NCBI GenBank assembly: GCA_030843315.1
Contig: JAUUPT010000088.1
Coordinates: 1-13,994 of the forward strand
DNA: 13,994 nt
Reading direction: 5' to 3'
Source of the DNA: Bacteroidaceae bacterium
GTDB taxonomy: Bacteria; Bacteroidota; Bacteroidia; Bacteroidales; Bacteroidaceae
Shown: positions 7,614 to 13,994 of the stretch, in pieces
How positions within the stretch are numbered: position 1 is the stretch's first letter
How the letters are laid out: the number at the start of each line of letters is the position of its first letter
Program-made: the position numbers and the translations under genes
Notes under the pieces: model-generated
Database searches by the model: none
Told to the model about the DNA's origin: nothing
The model's input: the letters and a program-made list of their open reading frames with translations, nothing else

Positions 7614-7643
7614 CAAAGTTACGACAATTTATTTTGTTACAAT
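7614..7643 (-). promoter_or_regulatory. Promoter of the primary sigma factor gene
   Basis: On the minus strand TAACTTTG (7621-7614) matches the -7 consensus TAnnTTTG. ATTG (7643-7640) lies 18 nt upstream as a near-match to the -33 TTTG. The implied start is near 7607, giving a short leader before ATG at 7590. This supports the 286-aa start. Confidence 0.7.
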
Positions 7644-7691
7644 AATCTCCCGCCAACTTTTTCACCTAATTTATATCTTATCTATAATAAC

Positions 7692-7725
7692 AAAAAGGAT
7701 GCCGGCAAATGTTCTGCCGACACCC
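7692..7725 (-). terminator. Rho-independent terminator of the Do protease gene
   Basis: On the minus strand the stem GGGTGTCGGCA / TGCCGGCATCC (two G-U wobbles) with loop GAACATT is followed by TTTTTG. It lies about 57 nt past the protease stop. Confidence 0.88.
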
Positions 7726-7781
7726 TATTTTCTTCTTTGTTTGCTTAAATTACAATCTTCTTACCTATCTACCTGTTTTTT

Positions 7782-9311
7782 TTATTCTTGAGTCAGATCT
7801 ACTGCATAGCTTGCACGCTTGCCTGACGGGAACATACCGGTGATGAACAATACCTGCTCGGGAGACTTCGTAGCATCCTTCAACACTTTTTCCAAATCAT
7901 CTACCGATTTCATCAGTTGATTGTTGGCTTTCAGGATAATGAATCCTTTGCGGATACCGGCATCAGCCATCTTACCGTTGGTAACACCCGTTACTTCCAG
8001 TCCATAGCTCAAGCTCAGTTGTTTCTTCAGTTCGGCAGATACCGGCTTGAAGGCTGCACCCAAAATATCCATTCCGGCATCTTGCACTACCTTCGTGGTA
8101 CCTTGTTCGTTCTTGAGAGTGATTTCAAATTCTTTTTCTTTCTTGTCACGAACTACAGTTACCTTTACCTTGTCGCCCGGACGATATTTAGTCAATATCT
8201 CTTGCAGGTCGGTGAATTTATGTACAGGTTTGCCACCCAGTGCCACGATTACATCATTCTCTTTCAATATACCAGCTGACGAACCGCCTTCGATAACCTC
8301 GGCAACGAACACTCCATCTTTCACACCCAGTTCATCGGCTTTCTTCTTCACTTCTTTAGCTTCTTCCTCATCCATCTGCAAGTTTGTGCCCAAAGAGCCA
8401 CCCTTGATTCCGAGAAGAACGCGTTGTACGGTACCAAATTGTTTCAAGTCGGCTACTACCTTTGTCATGATGCTGGTAGGGATGGCAAATCCGTAACCGG
8501 AATATGCACCCGTAGGTGAGTAAAGCATGGCGTTGATACCAACCAGTTCACCTTTTGCATTTACCAGTGCACCACCACTGTTACCTTGATTGATGGCAGC
8601 ATCCGTCTGGATGAACGACTGGATATTTGCACCTTGTCCGTTGGTGGCAGGAGCGCCGATAGAGCGAGCTTTCGCACTAACGATACCGGCCGTTACGGTA
8701 GAGTTCAGATTGAACGGGTTACCTACTGCCAATACCCATTCACCTACTTTCAGTTGATCGGAGTCACCAACCGGGATTGTCGGGAAATCCTTGCCCTCAA
8801 TCTTAATCAGCGCCAAGTCTGTGCTGGGGTCGGTACCGATGATACGTCCCTTCAACTCAGTGTCGTCGTTCAGCTTCACAGTGATTTCATCAGCACCCTC
8901 CACTACGTGGTTGTTCGTCACGATATATCCGTCTTTGGAAATGATTACACCGGACCCGAAACCTACACGCGGCTGAGTCTGAATCTGGCGTTGCTGGCCG
9001 CGGCCGTCTCCAAAGAAGAAATCGAAGAAGTCCGGCATAGCCTGCACGGTCTGGGTTTTACCTAATTGCTTCGCACGTATATGCACCACAGCATGAACCG
9101 AGTTCTCTGCTGCTTGTGTCAAGTCCACAGGCTGAGCATCCGTTGCTTGGAAAGCTGCCAACTGCAGATTGTTTGGGTTCTGTTGGAACAACTCGCTGAA
9201 TGGAGCAGGCTCTTCTTTATTCAGCATCTTATAAGTAGTCAAACCAGCGACTCCCGAGCTAAGGAGTACGATTGCTGCAACCCCAAGGATGTTTTTTGTT
9301 GTCTGTTTCAT
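7782..9311 (-). CDS. Periplasmic serine protease of the Do/HtrA (DegP/DegQ) family
   Basis: The 509-residue protein has an N-terminal signal or anchor segment (MKQTTKNILGVAAIVLLSSG) and a trypsin-like domain. The catalytic triad, numbered from this start, is His135 in VTNNHVV, Asp165 in STDLALIKI and Ser245 in INQGNSGGAL. PDZ1 lies at about 300-400 (VLLGIKGGSLG to KEKEFEITLK) and PDZ2 at about 412-507 (GLEVTGVTNGKMADAG). DegP-type proteins degrade or chaperone misfolded envelope proteins. The LA loop region carries a Phe-rich stretch (DFFDFFFGDGRGQQRQ), as in DegP/DegQ. An in-frame ATG at 9329 would add MNRKNS. I prefer 9311 because AGAAAG sits six nt upstream and the signal peptide then starts normally. 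It is followed by its own terminator. No TAnnTTTG promoter is recognisable upstream. Confidence 0.94.
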   Translation of the reverse strand: MKQTTKNILGVAAIVLLSSGVAGLTTYKMLNKEEPAPFSELFQQNPNNLQLAAFQATDAQPVDLTQAAENSVHAVVHIRAKQLGKTQTVQAMPDFFDFFFGDGRGQQRQIQTQPRVGFGSGVIISKDGYIVTNNHVVEGADEITVKLNDDTELKGRIIGTDPSTDLALIKIEGKDFPTIPVGDSDQLKVGEWVLAVGNPFNLNSTVTAGIVSAKARSIGAPATNGQGANIQSFIQTDAAINQGNSGGALVNAKGELVGINAMLYSPTGAYSGYGFAIPTSIMTKVVADLKQFGTVQRVLLGIKGGSLGTNLQMDEEEAKEVKKKADELGVKDGVFVAEVIEGGSSAGILKENDVIVALGGKPVHKFTDLQEILTKYRPGDKVKVTVVRDKKEKEFEITLKNEQGTTKVVQDAGMDILGAAFKPVSAELKKQLSLSYGLEVTGVTNGKMADAGIRKGFIILKANNQLMKSVDDLEKVLKDATKSPEQVLFITGMFPSGKRASYAVDLTQE

Positions 9312-9529
9312 ACTATTCTTTCTATTCATTTAATTGTTAATATTCAAGTCTTGTTTAACATTACGACGTTAAAATAACGACAAAAAACGTTCAGTTATTC
9401 CGCTTGTCACCTATTTTTGTTCTCTTTTAACAGTGAATATTTGGGGCTTAACAGCGGTTAACGGCAGGGACTGACAAATTAGCATTTGTGCACGATTACT
9501 GACTGTTAAAAGACTGACAAATAGGGCAT
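9312..9529. other. Leader region of the Do protease gene with small repeats
   Basis: No ORF is supported here. The 5-3-5 palindrome CGTTA-AAA-TAACG is at 9367-9379, 56 nt or more before the protease ATG. The 11-base direct repeat GACTGACAAAT occurs at 9469-9479 and 9512-9522. ACAAAT-TAGC-ATTTGT, a perfect 6-bp inverted repeat, is at 9474-9489. These could be operators for stress control of the protease, but none is a recognised site and the promoter could not be placed. Confidence 0.35.
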
Positions 9530-9569
9530 AAAAAAGCGCATCATCTGTTCGGCTGAAACGGATGATGCG
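9530..9569 (-). terminator. Terminator of the peptidoglycan-peptide operon
   Basis: The arms CGCATCATCTGTT (9537-9549) and AACGGATGATGCG (9557-9569) pair over 13 positions with one mismatch around a 7-nt loop. Transcription on the minus strand then meets six T (the A-tract 9530-9535). The hairpin is built from the last two half-units of the 11-bp array. Confidence 0.75.
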
Positions 9570-9643
9570 TTTGGGTCAAACAGATGATGCGTTAGGGGCA
9601 AACAGACCATGCGTTTGGGGTAAACGCACCATCTGTTTCGATG
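9534..9643. repeat. 11/22-bp phased array of AAAC/GTTT half-units
   Basis: Ten consecutive 11-mers tile this stretch exactly. Units beginning at 9534, 9556, 9578, 9600 and 9622 read AAGCGCATCAT, AAACGGATGAT, AAACAGATGAT, AAACAGACCAT and AAACGCACCAT. Alternating with them, units at 9545, 9567, 9589, 9611 and 9633 read CTGTTCGGCTG, GCGTTTGGGTC, GCGTTAGGGGC, GCGTTTGGGGT and CTGTTTCGATG. The two half-unit types are near reverse complements at their cores (AAACAGATGATGC against GCATCATCTGTTT), so any neighbours can pair. The array fills the 3' UTR of the transglutaminase gene and its distal end forms the terminator. There is no coding potential. Confidence 0.85.
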
Positions 9644-9656
9644 GGGTGGATATTAC

Positions 9657-10991
9657 CTAATAATCCCGGTAATCAATGTCCATGTGATAGTCCCATTGCG
9701 GGAAGTAAAGGTTGCCTCCCTCCCACTCTACTTCGCCACGCTGGAAGTCGACGGTTTCGCTACGCGGGTACTTCTTTTCAGGTACCAGCGACATACCGTA
9801 ATCGGTGTTCACAATCATGCGCCAGGAGTCGATACCGCCCAGGAAGAAATATTCTTCGTCGGCATTGCGGGCATAGGTAGGAATGCCGAATGACTGGTCG
9901 ACAGGCACCCAACCGACACCCTCGAAATAGACTTCCGCCCAGTCGTGCAGGTTCCATGCACGCGGATGCATCATGAAGCCGCTTTGGAAATGGGCGGGAA
10001 TGCCACTAATGCGGCAAAGCGTGATGAACAGCAGGCTAACCTGGCCGCAATCGCCATGACCGCTGTCCAATACATACTCCGGGATATTCTCAATCGTGGA
10101 GTATTCGCGTGCAGACGCCCACGGGAACTTGTCGTTCACCCAGCGGAAGATGCGTTTTGCCTTCAGGTAAGGATTGGTTTCACCGGCTGTCAGTTTGGCA
10201 GCAAGTTCGCGCAGGCGCGGAGAGAAGATGATATGTTTCTCGCGTTCGGCGGTATATTCCTTATAGAGAGCGGTGGTGGTGTCGTATGGCTGCACGTCTT
10301 CCGGTTTCAGGTTATGCCACTCGCCGTTGGCGGTGTACTCAAAGGTTTCGGAAAAGACGGTAGGCTCGCCCTGCACGGCACGTTTCTCCATGTAGAGCGT
10401 GCTGTGGCAACACTCCTTCGGGGAGAAGGTGTACTCCGGTTCGCTGGCAGAGATAAACCCTACATTTTGCTGGCGCGCCTGGTCGGTACGGGGGAAGGGA
10501 AGCCAGCAACGGATTATCTTTCCGGCAGGCACGGCATTGCTATCCACGGTCAGCGTATAGGTGACGCGCATACGTTTGGGGGCTACAATGGGCTTACCTT
10601 CTTTCTTCACGGCAGCGATAATCTCGGGCAGATTCTCCATATTCACCTTATCGCTGGTGCTGGGGGCAACACCTTCTTTGGCGGCTTTGATGTAATAGCA
10701 GGCGGAATCTACGCGGAACAGGTTCGGCCCGGCATTGCGGAAGTAACGCTTCTCACCGTCCAGCACCATGTATTCCAGTGCTTTGGATTCTTCCCACTGG
10801 CGCATCTGTTCGTCGGTCACATCGGGGATGTATTTGCGGATGTAGTCCTTCACCTGGCTTTCTGTCAACCGGAAATCGGTGAGCAGGCGTTGGTGCAGGT
10901 CTTCTTCCCAACTGTAAGGCTTGCTCTCCGGCTTCGTGCTGCAGGCAGAAGCGAGGAGGAACAAAGCAACGATATATAGCAGCTTTTTCAT
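9657..10991 (-). CDS. Transglutaminase-like lipoprotein
   Basis: This 444-residue lipoprotein has the signal MKKLLYIVALFLLASAC (lipidated Cys17). The N-terminal 130 residues are helical and charged. A beta-rich middle part (about 140-230, MRVTYTLTVDSNAVPAGKII onward) resembles the domain that often precedes bacterial transglutaminase cores. The transglutaminase-like core lies at about 270-370 with an intact triad: Cys315 in GHGDCGQVSLLF, His349 in NLHDWAEVYF and Asp365 in VPVDQSFG. Bacterial members are mostly cysteine peptidases or amidases rather than crosslinkers. The gene begins 11 nt after the epimerase stop and is the last gene of the operon, so action on cell-wall peptides or imported peptides is a fair guess. 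A 344-codon open frame on the opposite strand is an antisense shadow. Confidence 0.88.
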   Translation of the reverse strand: MKKLLYIVALFLLASACSTKPESKPYSWEEDLHQRLLTDFRLTESQVKDYIRKYIPDVTDEQMRQWEESKALEYMVLDGEKRYFRNAGPNLFRVDSACYYIKAAKEGVAPSTSDKVNMENLPEIIAAVKKEGKPIVAPKRMRVTYTLTVDSNAVPAGKIIRCWLPFPRTDQARQQNVGFISASEPEYTFSPKECCHSTLYMEKRAVQGEPTVFSETFEYTANGEWHNLKPEDVQPYDTTTALYKEYTAEREKHIIFSPRLRELAAKLTAGETNPYLKAKRIFRWVNDKFPWASAREYSTIENIPEYVLDSGHGDCGQVSLLFITLCRISGIPAHFQSGFMMHPRAWNLHDWAEVYFEGVGWVPVDQSFGIPTYARNADEEYFFLGGIDSWRMIVNTDYGMSLVPEKKYPRSETVDFQRGEVEWEGGNLYFPQWDYHMDIDYRDY

Positions 10992-11002
10992 AGATGTATC
11001 AT

Positions 11003-12172
11003 TTATAGTTTCACAACTCCAATACCCGGCAGGTCGGGCAGCGTAATCTTACCTTTCACCACTTCCATACCTTTGAAGCGGTCGTTAGCTATCAGCAGAT
11101 TGCCGTCGAGGTCGGCAAAGTCCACAGCGGGAGAGAACTGTGCGGCGGCAGAGCAGGCGCACGAAGTCTCGGTCATACAGCCCACCATCACCTTCATGCC
11201 CAGCGCACGTGCCAGGGTCACCATCTTCCAGCCTTCGCGCATACCGGTACATTTCATCAGTTTGATGTTGATGCCGGTAAAGGCATCCTTCAGTCCGGCA
11301 ACATCTTTCAATCGCTGGATGGACTCGTCGGCGAATACCGGCAACGGGCTTTGCTGGGTTACCCAAGCGATGTCGTCCAACTGTTCCTTCGGCATGGGTT
11401 GCTCTATCATGACGATGCCCTTTTCCTTGAGCCAGTGTATCATGTCGAGTGCATAATGCTTGTCCGTCCAACCCTGGTTGGCATCGATGGCAATCGGAAG
11501 GTCGGTCACCGAACGGATGGTTTCAATCATTTCCTTATCGTTCTCACGTCCCAGTTTCACTTTGAGGATATTGAACTGGTCGGCGCATTCTTTGGTCTTT
11601 TCGCGCACCACGTCGGGGGTATCGATACCGATAGTGAAGGTAGTGGAAGGAGCTTTCTCCTTATCCAGTCCCCAGATCTTGAACCAGGGAGCTTGCAGCA
11701 ACTTGCCCACAAGGTCGTGCAGGGCGATGTCCACGGCGGTCTTGGCAGCAGCGTCTCCTTCCGAGAGGCTGTCTACATAGGCCAGGATATCTTCCAGCTG
11801 GAAGGGGTCGGAGAAGCGGTCGATGGTATCTTGCACCTTCTTCAGGAAGGCGAGCACGCTGTCCATCGTACCCAATTCGTGTTGCAGGTAAGGCGGCATG
11901 GAAGCTTCACCGTAGCCGATGATGCCGTCGTATTCTATTTCCACCTGTACGTCGGGAGTGGTGGTACGCGAGTAAGTAGCCACCGTAAACACGTGGCGCA
12001 GTTTTAATTCATAGGGAAAGAAACGCAATTTCATCTTGGGCGTTACCCCTGCCTTGCTGTTGACGTTGAACAAAGGAACGTTTTTTCCTGCGGCAAATAC
12101 ATTATTGGCAACGATGCCTGAGCCGAGTGCGGCAAAAGCGGCGGTCTTCAAGAAATCTCTTCTGTTTGACAT
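11003..12172 (-). CDS. Dipeptide epimerase (L-Ala-D/L-Glu type, enolase superfamily) with twin-arginine-like leader
   Basis: The 389-residue protein belongs to the muconate-lactonising/dipeptide-epimerase subgroup of the enolase superfamily. Visible catalytic residues are the KxK pair Lys204 and Lys206 (ILKVKLG), the Mg ligands Asp230 (AIDANQGW), Glu257 (MIEQPMP) and Asp282 (FADESI), and the opposing base Lys304 (NIKLMKC). Asp354 and Asp356 (DLDGN) form the DxD motif that binds the dipeptide amino group. It should convert L-Ala-D-Glu from murein to L-Ala-L-Glu. I recall a structurally studied B. thetaiotaomicron homologue. Unusually, the N-terminus MSNRRDFLKTAAFAALGSGI resembles a Tat signal. 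An internal ATG at 12034 (Met47) would give a leaderless enzyme but lacks a ribosome site. It follows the NlpC/P60 gene by 27 nt. Confidence 0.92.
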   Translation of the reverse strand: MSNRRDFLKTAAFAALGSGIVANNVFAAGKNVPLFNVNSKAGVTPKMKLRFFPYELKLRHVFTVATYSRTTTPDVQVEIEYDGIIGYGEASMPPYLQHELGTMDSVLAFLKKVQDTIDRFSDPFQLEDILAYVDSLSEGDAAAKTAVDIALHDLVGKLLQAPWFKIWGLDKEKAPSTTFTIGIDTPDVVREKTKECADQFNILKVKLGRENDKEMIETIRSVTDLPIAIDANQGWTDKHYALDMIHWLKEKGIVMIEQPMPKEQLDDIAWVTQQSPLPVFADESIQRLKDVAGLKDAFTGINIKLMKCTGMREGWKMVTLARALGMKVMVGCMTETSCACSAAAQFSPAVDFADLDGNLLIANDRFKGMEVVKGKITLPDLPGIGVVKL

Positions 12173-12199
12173 AATATTACTGTATTAATGAGTTCATTT

Positions 12200-13405
12200 T
12201 TACCATTGATAATACGGATTCGTCTCCGTTGTATTGAGCGATGCTTCCTTATTTATATAAGGTATCACGCGCGCGGAGAACAACAAACGTCCGAGGTTGT
12301 ATTCATCGAACAATTCGTCCGCAGGGTCGAAACTGCTGACGTGCACATCTCCTTGCGAATGGATGAAACGCTTGTTGCCGATGTACATACCCACGTGCAC
12401 CACCCGTTCTTTACGCTCCGGTGTTGCCTTGCGTCCGAAGAAGATCAAGTCTCCCGGTTGCAGATTGCTGAAATCCGGTGCTATGTCGATGTGCTCACCC
12501 ACATAAGCCTGCTGTGAAGCATCGCGCGGAATGATGATATCGTGCATGAAAAGGATGGTACGCATAAATCCGCTGCAATCCACGCCTTTGGAAGAAGTGC
12601 CCGCCCAAAGATAAGGAATGCCCATCATGGTGTGTGCCGTACGGATAATGCCGGCAGCATCCTGCTTCAACGCCGCACGCCATTTCTTCTCGGGCATAGA
12701 GATGGACTTGGAGATATATCCCTGGCGACCATCGGGATAAGTCACCTTATAGAAAGAGCCTTTCGTTCCCTCCCACTTCAGCCGGTTGCCGGCAGCGACG
12801 TCCGAAACCGTCTGCGAAGTTTCATTGGGTTGCGAATAAATAAAGCCGTAATGAGACGTCACCACTACCTTCTCGGCGTGATTCCAGGCAGTCAGTTCTT
12901 CTTTCGTCACGGGATGGATGCCCACGCGGTGCACCCATGCGATGTAATTGTCCGGTGTCTGAATGCGATACCAACCATCGCGTTGCAACACGCGCACCGG
13001 CATACCCATCAATCCCTGCGTCATCATTTCCGAAGAGAAGTCCGGATCTACACGAAGGTTAGATACCGACACATTGACAATGCCGTACGTCTTGCCTTCA
13101 AGCCCCTCTTCATCCGGGAGCAACTGCAAGCAATCCATCACTTTATAGCCCAGCTTTGCCAGTCCGTCCAGCAACCCGGCCTTTGCCTCTGCCGAAGTAG
13201 TGACGCCACGCAGCATAACGTTCTTTCCCGAGAAAGAATAGTCTACATCAAACAAAGCAACGCGCTTATCCGGTGCATAGGTCTTTTTCAAATTGTCAGA
13301 CAGTTGCGATACTTCCGCAGGAATTGTACGGTCTCCTACTTCCGCAGCGGCAGCAAAAAGGGGAATCAAGAGAAATAATGAAAGAAGGGAGATGAGTTTT
13401 TTCAT
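12200..13405 (-). CDS. Exported SH3b-NlpC/P60 peptidase, YkfC-like gamma-D-glutamyl-diamino acid endopeptidase
   Basis: The 401-residue product starts with a Sec signal peptide (MKKLISLLSLFLLIPLFAAA). Two bacterial SH3-like domains follow, at about 108-165 (GIVNVSVSNLRVDPD...) and 180-235 (SHYGFIYSQPNETS...). The NlpC/P60 domain is at about 250-385, with Cys277 in GVDCSGFMR, His337 in VVHVGMYIG and His349 in RFIHSQGDVH. The SH3b-SH3b-NlpC order matches YkfC-type enzymes, which release L-Ala-D-Glu from free murein peptides with an N-terminal L-Ala. This fits the epimerase encoded next. A start at 13495 would add 30 residues (MSLKIAKKMY...). I chose 13405 because it gives a normal signal peptide after TTAAAGCG and because the promoter element at 13439-13446 lies inside the extension. 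It is first in a three-gene operon. Confidence 0.93.
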   Translation of the reverse strand: MKKLISLLSLFLLIPLFAAAAEVGDRTIPAEVSQLSDNLKKTYAPDKRVALFDVDYSFSGKNVMLRGVTTSAEAKAGLLDGLAKLGYKVMDCLQLLPDEEGLEGKTYGIVNVSVSNLRVDPDFSSEMMTQGLMGMPVRVLQRDGWYRIQTPDNYIAWVHRVGIHPVTKEELTAWNHAEKVVVTSHYGFIYSQPNETSQTVSDVAAGNRLKWEGTKGSFYKVTYPDGRQGYISKSISMPEKKWRAALKQDAAGIIRTAHTMMGIPYLWAGTSSKGVDCSGFMRTILFMHDIIIPRDASQQAYVGEHIDIAPDFSNLQPGDLIFFGRKATPERKERVVHVGMYIGNKRFIHSQGDVHVSSFDPADELFDEYNLGRLLFSARVIPYINKEASLNTTETNPYYQW

Positions 13406-13438
13406 CGCTTTAATGAGTTTGGGGGTTATTACTGTTAG

Positions 13439-13446
13439 CAAAGCTA
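13439..13446 (-). promoter_or_regulatory. Bacteroides -7 promoter element for the peptidoglycan-peptide operon
   Basis: The minus strand reads TAGCTTTG, an exact TAnnTTTG match, 33 nt before the chosen ATG. The -33 region is T-rich but has no TTTG at the ideal spacing. Because the element falls within the longest open frame, it argues for the shorter start. Confidence 0.6.
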
Positions 13447-13567
13447 CAAAAATATTCCAAAAGAGATACATTTTTTTAGCAATTTTAAGTGACATACCAT
13501 AGGATTGACACCGATTATTTAACGTGAATCCGATATAAAGGACACCCGTTAGTGAAACAAAGCAAGT

Positions 13568-13655
13568 ACTGCAACGTTACTGCATCCTATTTGCAGTGAC
13601 ACTGCAAGTGTATTGCAGCAGCACTGCAAATACAATGCACCAGCACTGCAATGAT
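13568..13655. repeat. 11-bp phased TGCA array
   Basis: Eight consecutive 11-mers each carry TGCA at the same offset. Those at 13568, 13579, 13601, 13623 and 13645 begin ACTGCA. Those at 13590, 13612 and 13634 begin TTTGCAGT, ATTGCAGC and AATGCACC. Adjacent units make inverted repeats: TTGCAGTG-A-CACTGCAA (13591-13607) is perfect, and TTGCAG / CTGCAA pair at 13613-13629. The array has no coding potential. It lies between the divergently transcribed NlpC/P60 operon and the RNase P RNA gene. Nothing else is apparent in 13447-13567. Confidence 0.85.
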
Positions 13656-13692
13656 AAGTATCAGCGTTTCAAAAAAAGAATCTGTCCCAATC

Positions 13693-13723
13693 TGTGTAAT
13701 CTGTGGTGAATTTAGTATCTTTG
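13693..13723 (+). promoter_or_regulatory. Promoter of the RNase P RNA gene
   Basis: TATCTTTG at 13716-13723 is an exact -7 match to TAnnTTTG. TGTG at 13693-13696, 19 nt upstream, is a three-of-four match to the -33 TTTG. The expected start is around 13730, just before the RNA. The upstream part lies in an AATCTGTGTAATCTGTGGT-like sequence. Confidence 0.65.
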
Positions 13724-13730
13724 TCCCCCC

Positions 13731-13994
13731 TAAAGCAGTTGGTCGGTCTGTCGCTTGCGCCTCGTGTGCATGAGGAAAGTCCGGGCAACATAGAGCATCC
13801 TACTTCCTAACAGAAAGCTGTCCGTGAGGGTAGAGTAACGCAGAAGAAAATAACCGCCGTTTCCTTCGGGTTGCGGTAAGGGTGAGAAGGTGGGGTAAGA
13901 GCCCACCAGTCTTGTGGCGACACAAGGGCTGTGCGTCTTGGGAGTTGTAAGGTCATGTATACCGACGTTATGAGAGTTGCTCGCTCCATGTCGG
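13731..13994 (+). ncRNA. rnpB: RNase P RNA (M1-type), 5' part; 3' end outside window
   Basis: This is the catalytic RNA of ribonuclease P, which trims the 5' leader of tRNA precursors. The universally conserved P4/CR-I segment GAGGAAAGTCCGGGC is at 13772-13786. Further in come ACAGAAAGC and CCGTGAGGGTAGAGTAACGC, then the CR-III-like AAGGGTGAGAAGG and GGTAAGAGCCCACC (about 13877-13908). The order and spacing match bacterial type A RNase P RNAs. The 3' conserved region (ACAGAA...GGCTTA type) is not reached, so about two thirds of the gene is present. The exact 5' end is estimated from the promoter. Confidence 0.95.

Noticed and set aside
7591..7665. 25-residue N-terminal extension of the sigma factor
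   Set aside because: It contains the promoter -7 and -33 elements, has no match to the family N-terminus, and the ATG at 7590 gives the usual length.
9534..9643. CRISPR array
   Set aside because: The units are contiguous 11/22-mers with no unique spacers of 25-40 bp, and no cas genes are nearby. The same holds for 13568-13655.
9945..10979. 344-codon open frame on the + strand, antisense to the transglutaminase-like gene
   Set aside because: The opposite strand has clear catalytic motifs and a lipoprotein signal. This frame has no recognisable domain and arises from codon bias of the real gene.
11351..12007. 218-codon + strand open frame opposite the epimerase
   Set aside because: Antisense shadow of an enolase-superfamily gene with a complete active site.
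12542..13378. 278-codon + strand open frame opposite the NlpC/P60 gene
   Set aside because: His- and Arg-rich shadow of a well-supported minus-strand gene; no family resemblance and no ribosome site.
13406..13495. 30-residue N-terminal extension of the NlpC/P60 protein
   Set aside because: It would bury the signal peptide and includes a TAnnTTTG promoter element; the start at 13405 is better.

Overview
The window looks like a core chromosomal segment of a gut Bacteroides. The RpoD-type sigma factor is the short (286 aa) Bacteroidetes form. Several promoters carry the Bacteroides -7 element TAnnTTTG. Ribosome binding sites are A-rich, and lipoproteins have Bacteroidetes-style lipoboxes. The families present (GH2 beta-galactosidase, DUF1460 amidase, clostripain-like C11 protease, CoA-disulfide-reductase fusion) are typical of the genus. 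I see no insertion sequence, phage, CRISPR or tRNA.

Layout. Positions 1-992 (+) hold the C-terminal third of a GH2 beta-galactosidase, followed by a strong terminator. Next comes a secreted DUF1460 amidase (1143-1931, +). It converges on a minus-strand pair: a four-domain sulfur-transfer fusion (CoA-disulfide reductase, rhodanese, TusA, DsrE2; 2351-4795) and a MarR regulator (1989-2345). The shared terminator hairpin overlaps the last MarR codons. Then come three more minus-strand transcription units: a small exported protein with a C11 cysteine-protease lipoprotein (4985-6613), the primary sigma factor (6730-7590), and a Do/HtrA periplasmic protease (7782-9311). Positions 9657-13405 (-) are a compact three-gene operon: NlpC/P60 endopeptidase, dipeptide epimerase with a twin-arginine-like leader, and transglutaminase-like lipoprotein. 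The right end is the 5' part of the RNase P RNA gene (+), cut by the window edge.

How the genes work together. Three enzymes act on peptidoglycan peptides. The DUF1460 amidase detaches stem peptides from muramic acid. The YkfC-like endopeptidase splits L-Ala-D-Glu from the diamino acid. The epimerase converts L-Ala-D-Glu to L-Ala-L-Glu. The transglutaminase-like lipoprotein is co-transcribed with the last two and probably works in the same process. The Do protease and sigma factor are housekeeping or stress genes.

The most unusual signals are two intergenic arrays with exact 11-bp periodicity. One lies at 9534-9643 (alternating AAAC and GTTT half-units, 22-bp full period). The other lies at 13568-13655 (TGCA at every 11 bp, alternating ACTGCA and TTGCAG). 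Their sequences are unrelated but they are built the same way, and neither is explained by a gene or an ordinary terminator.
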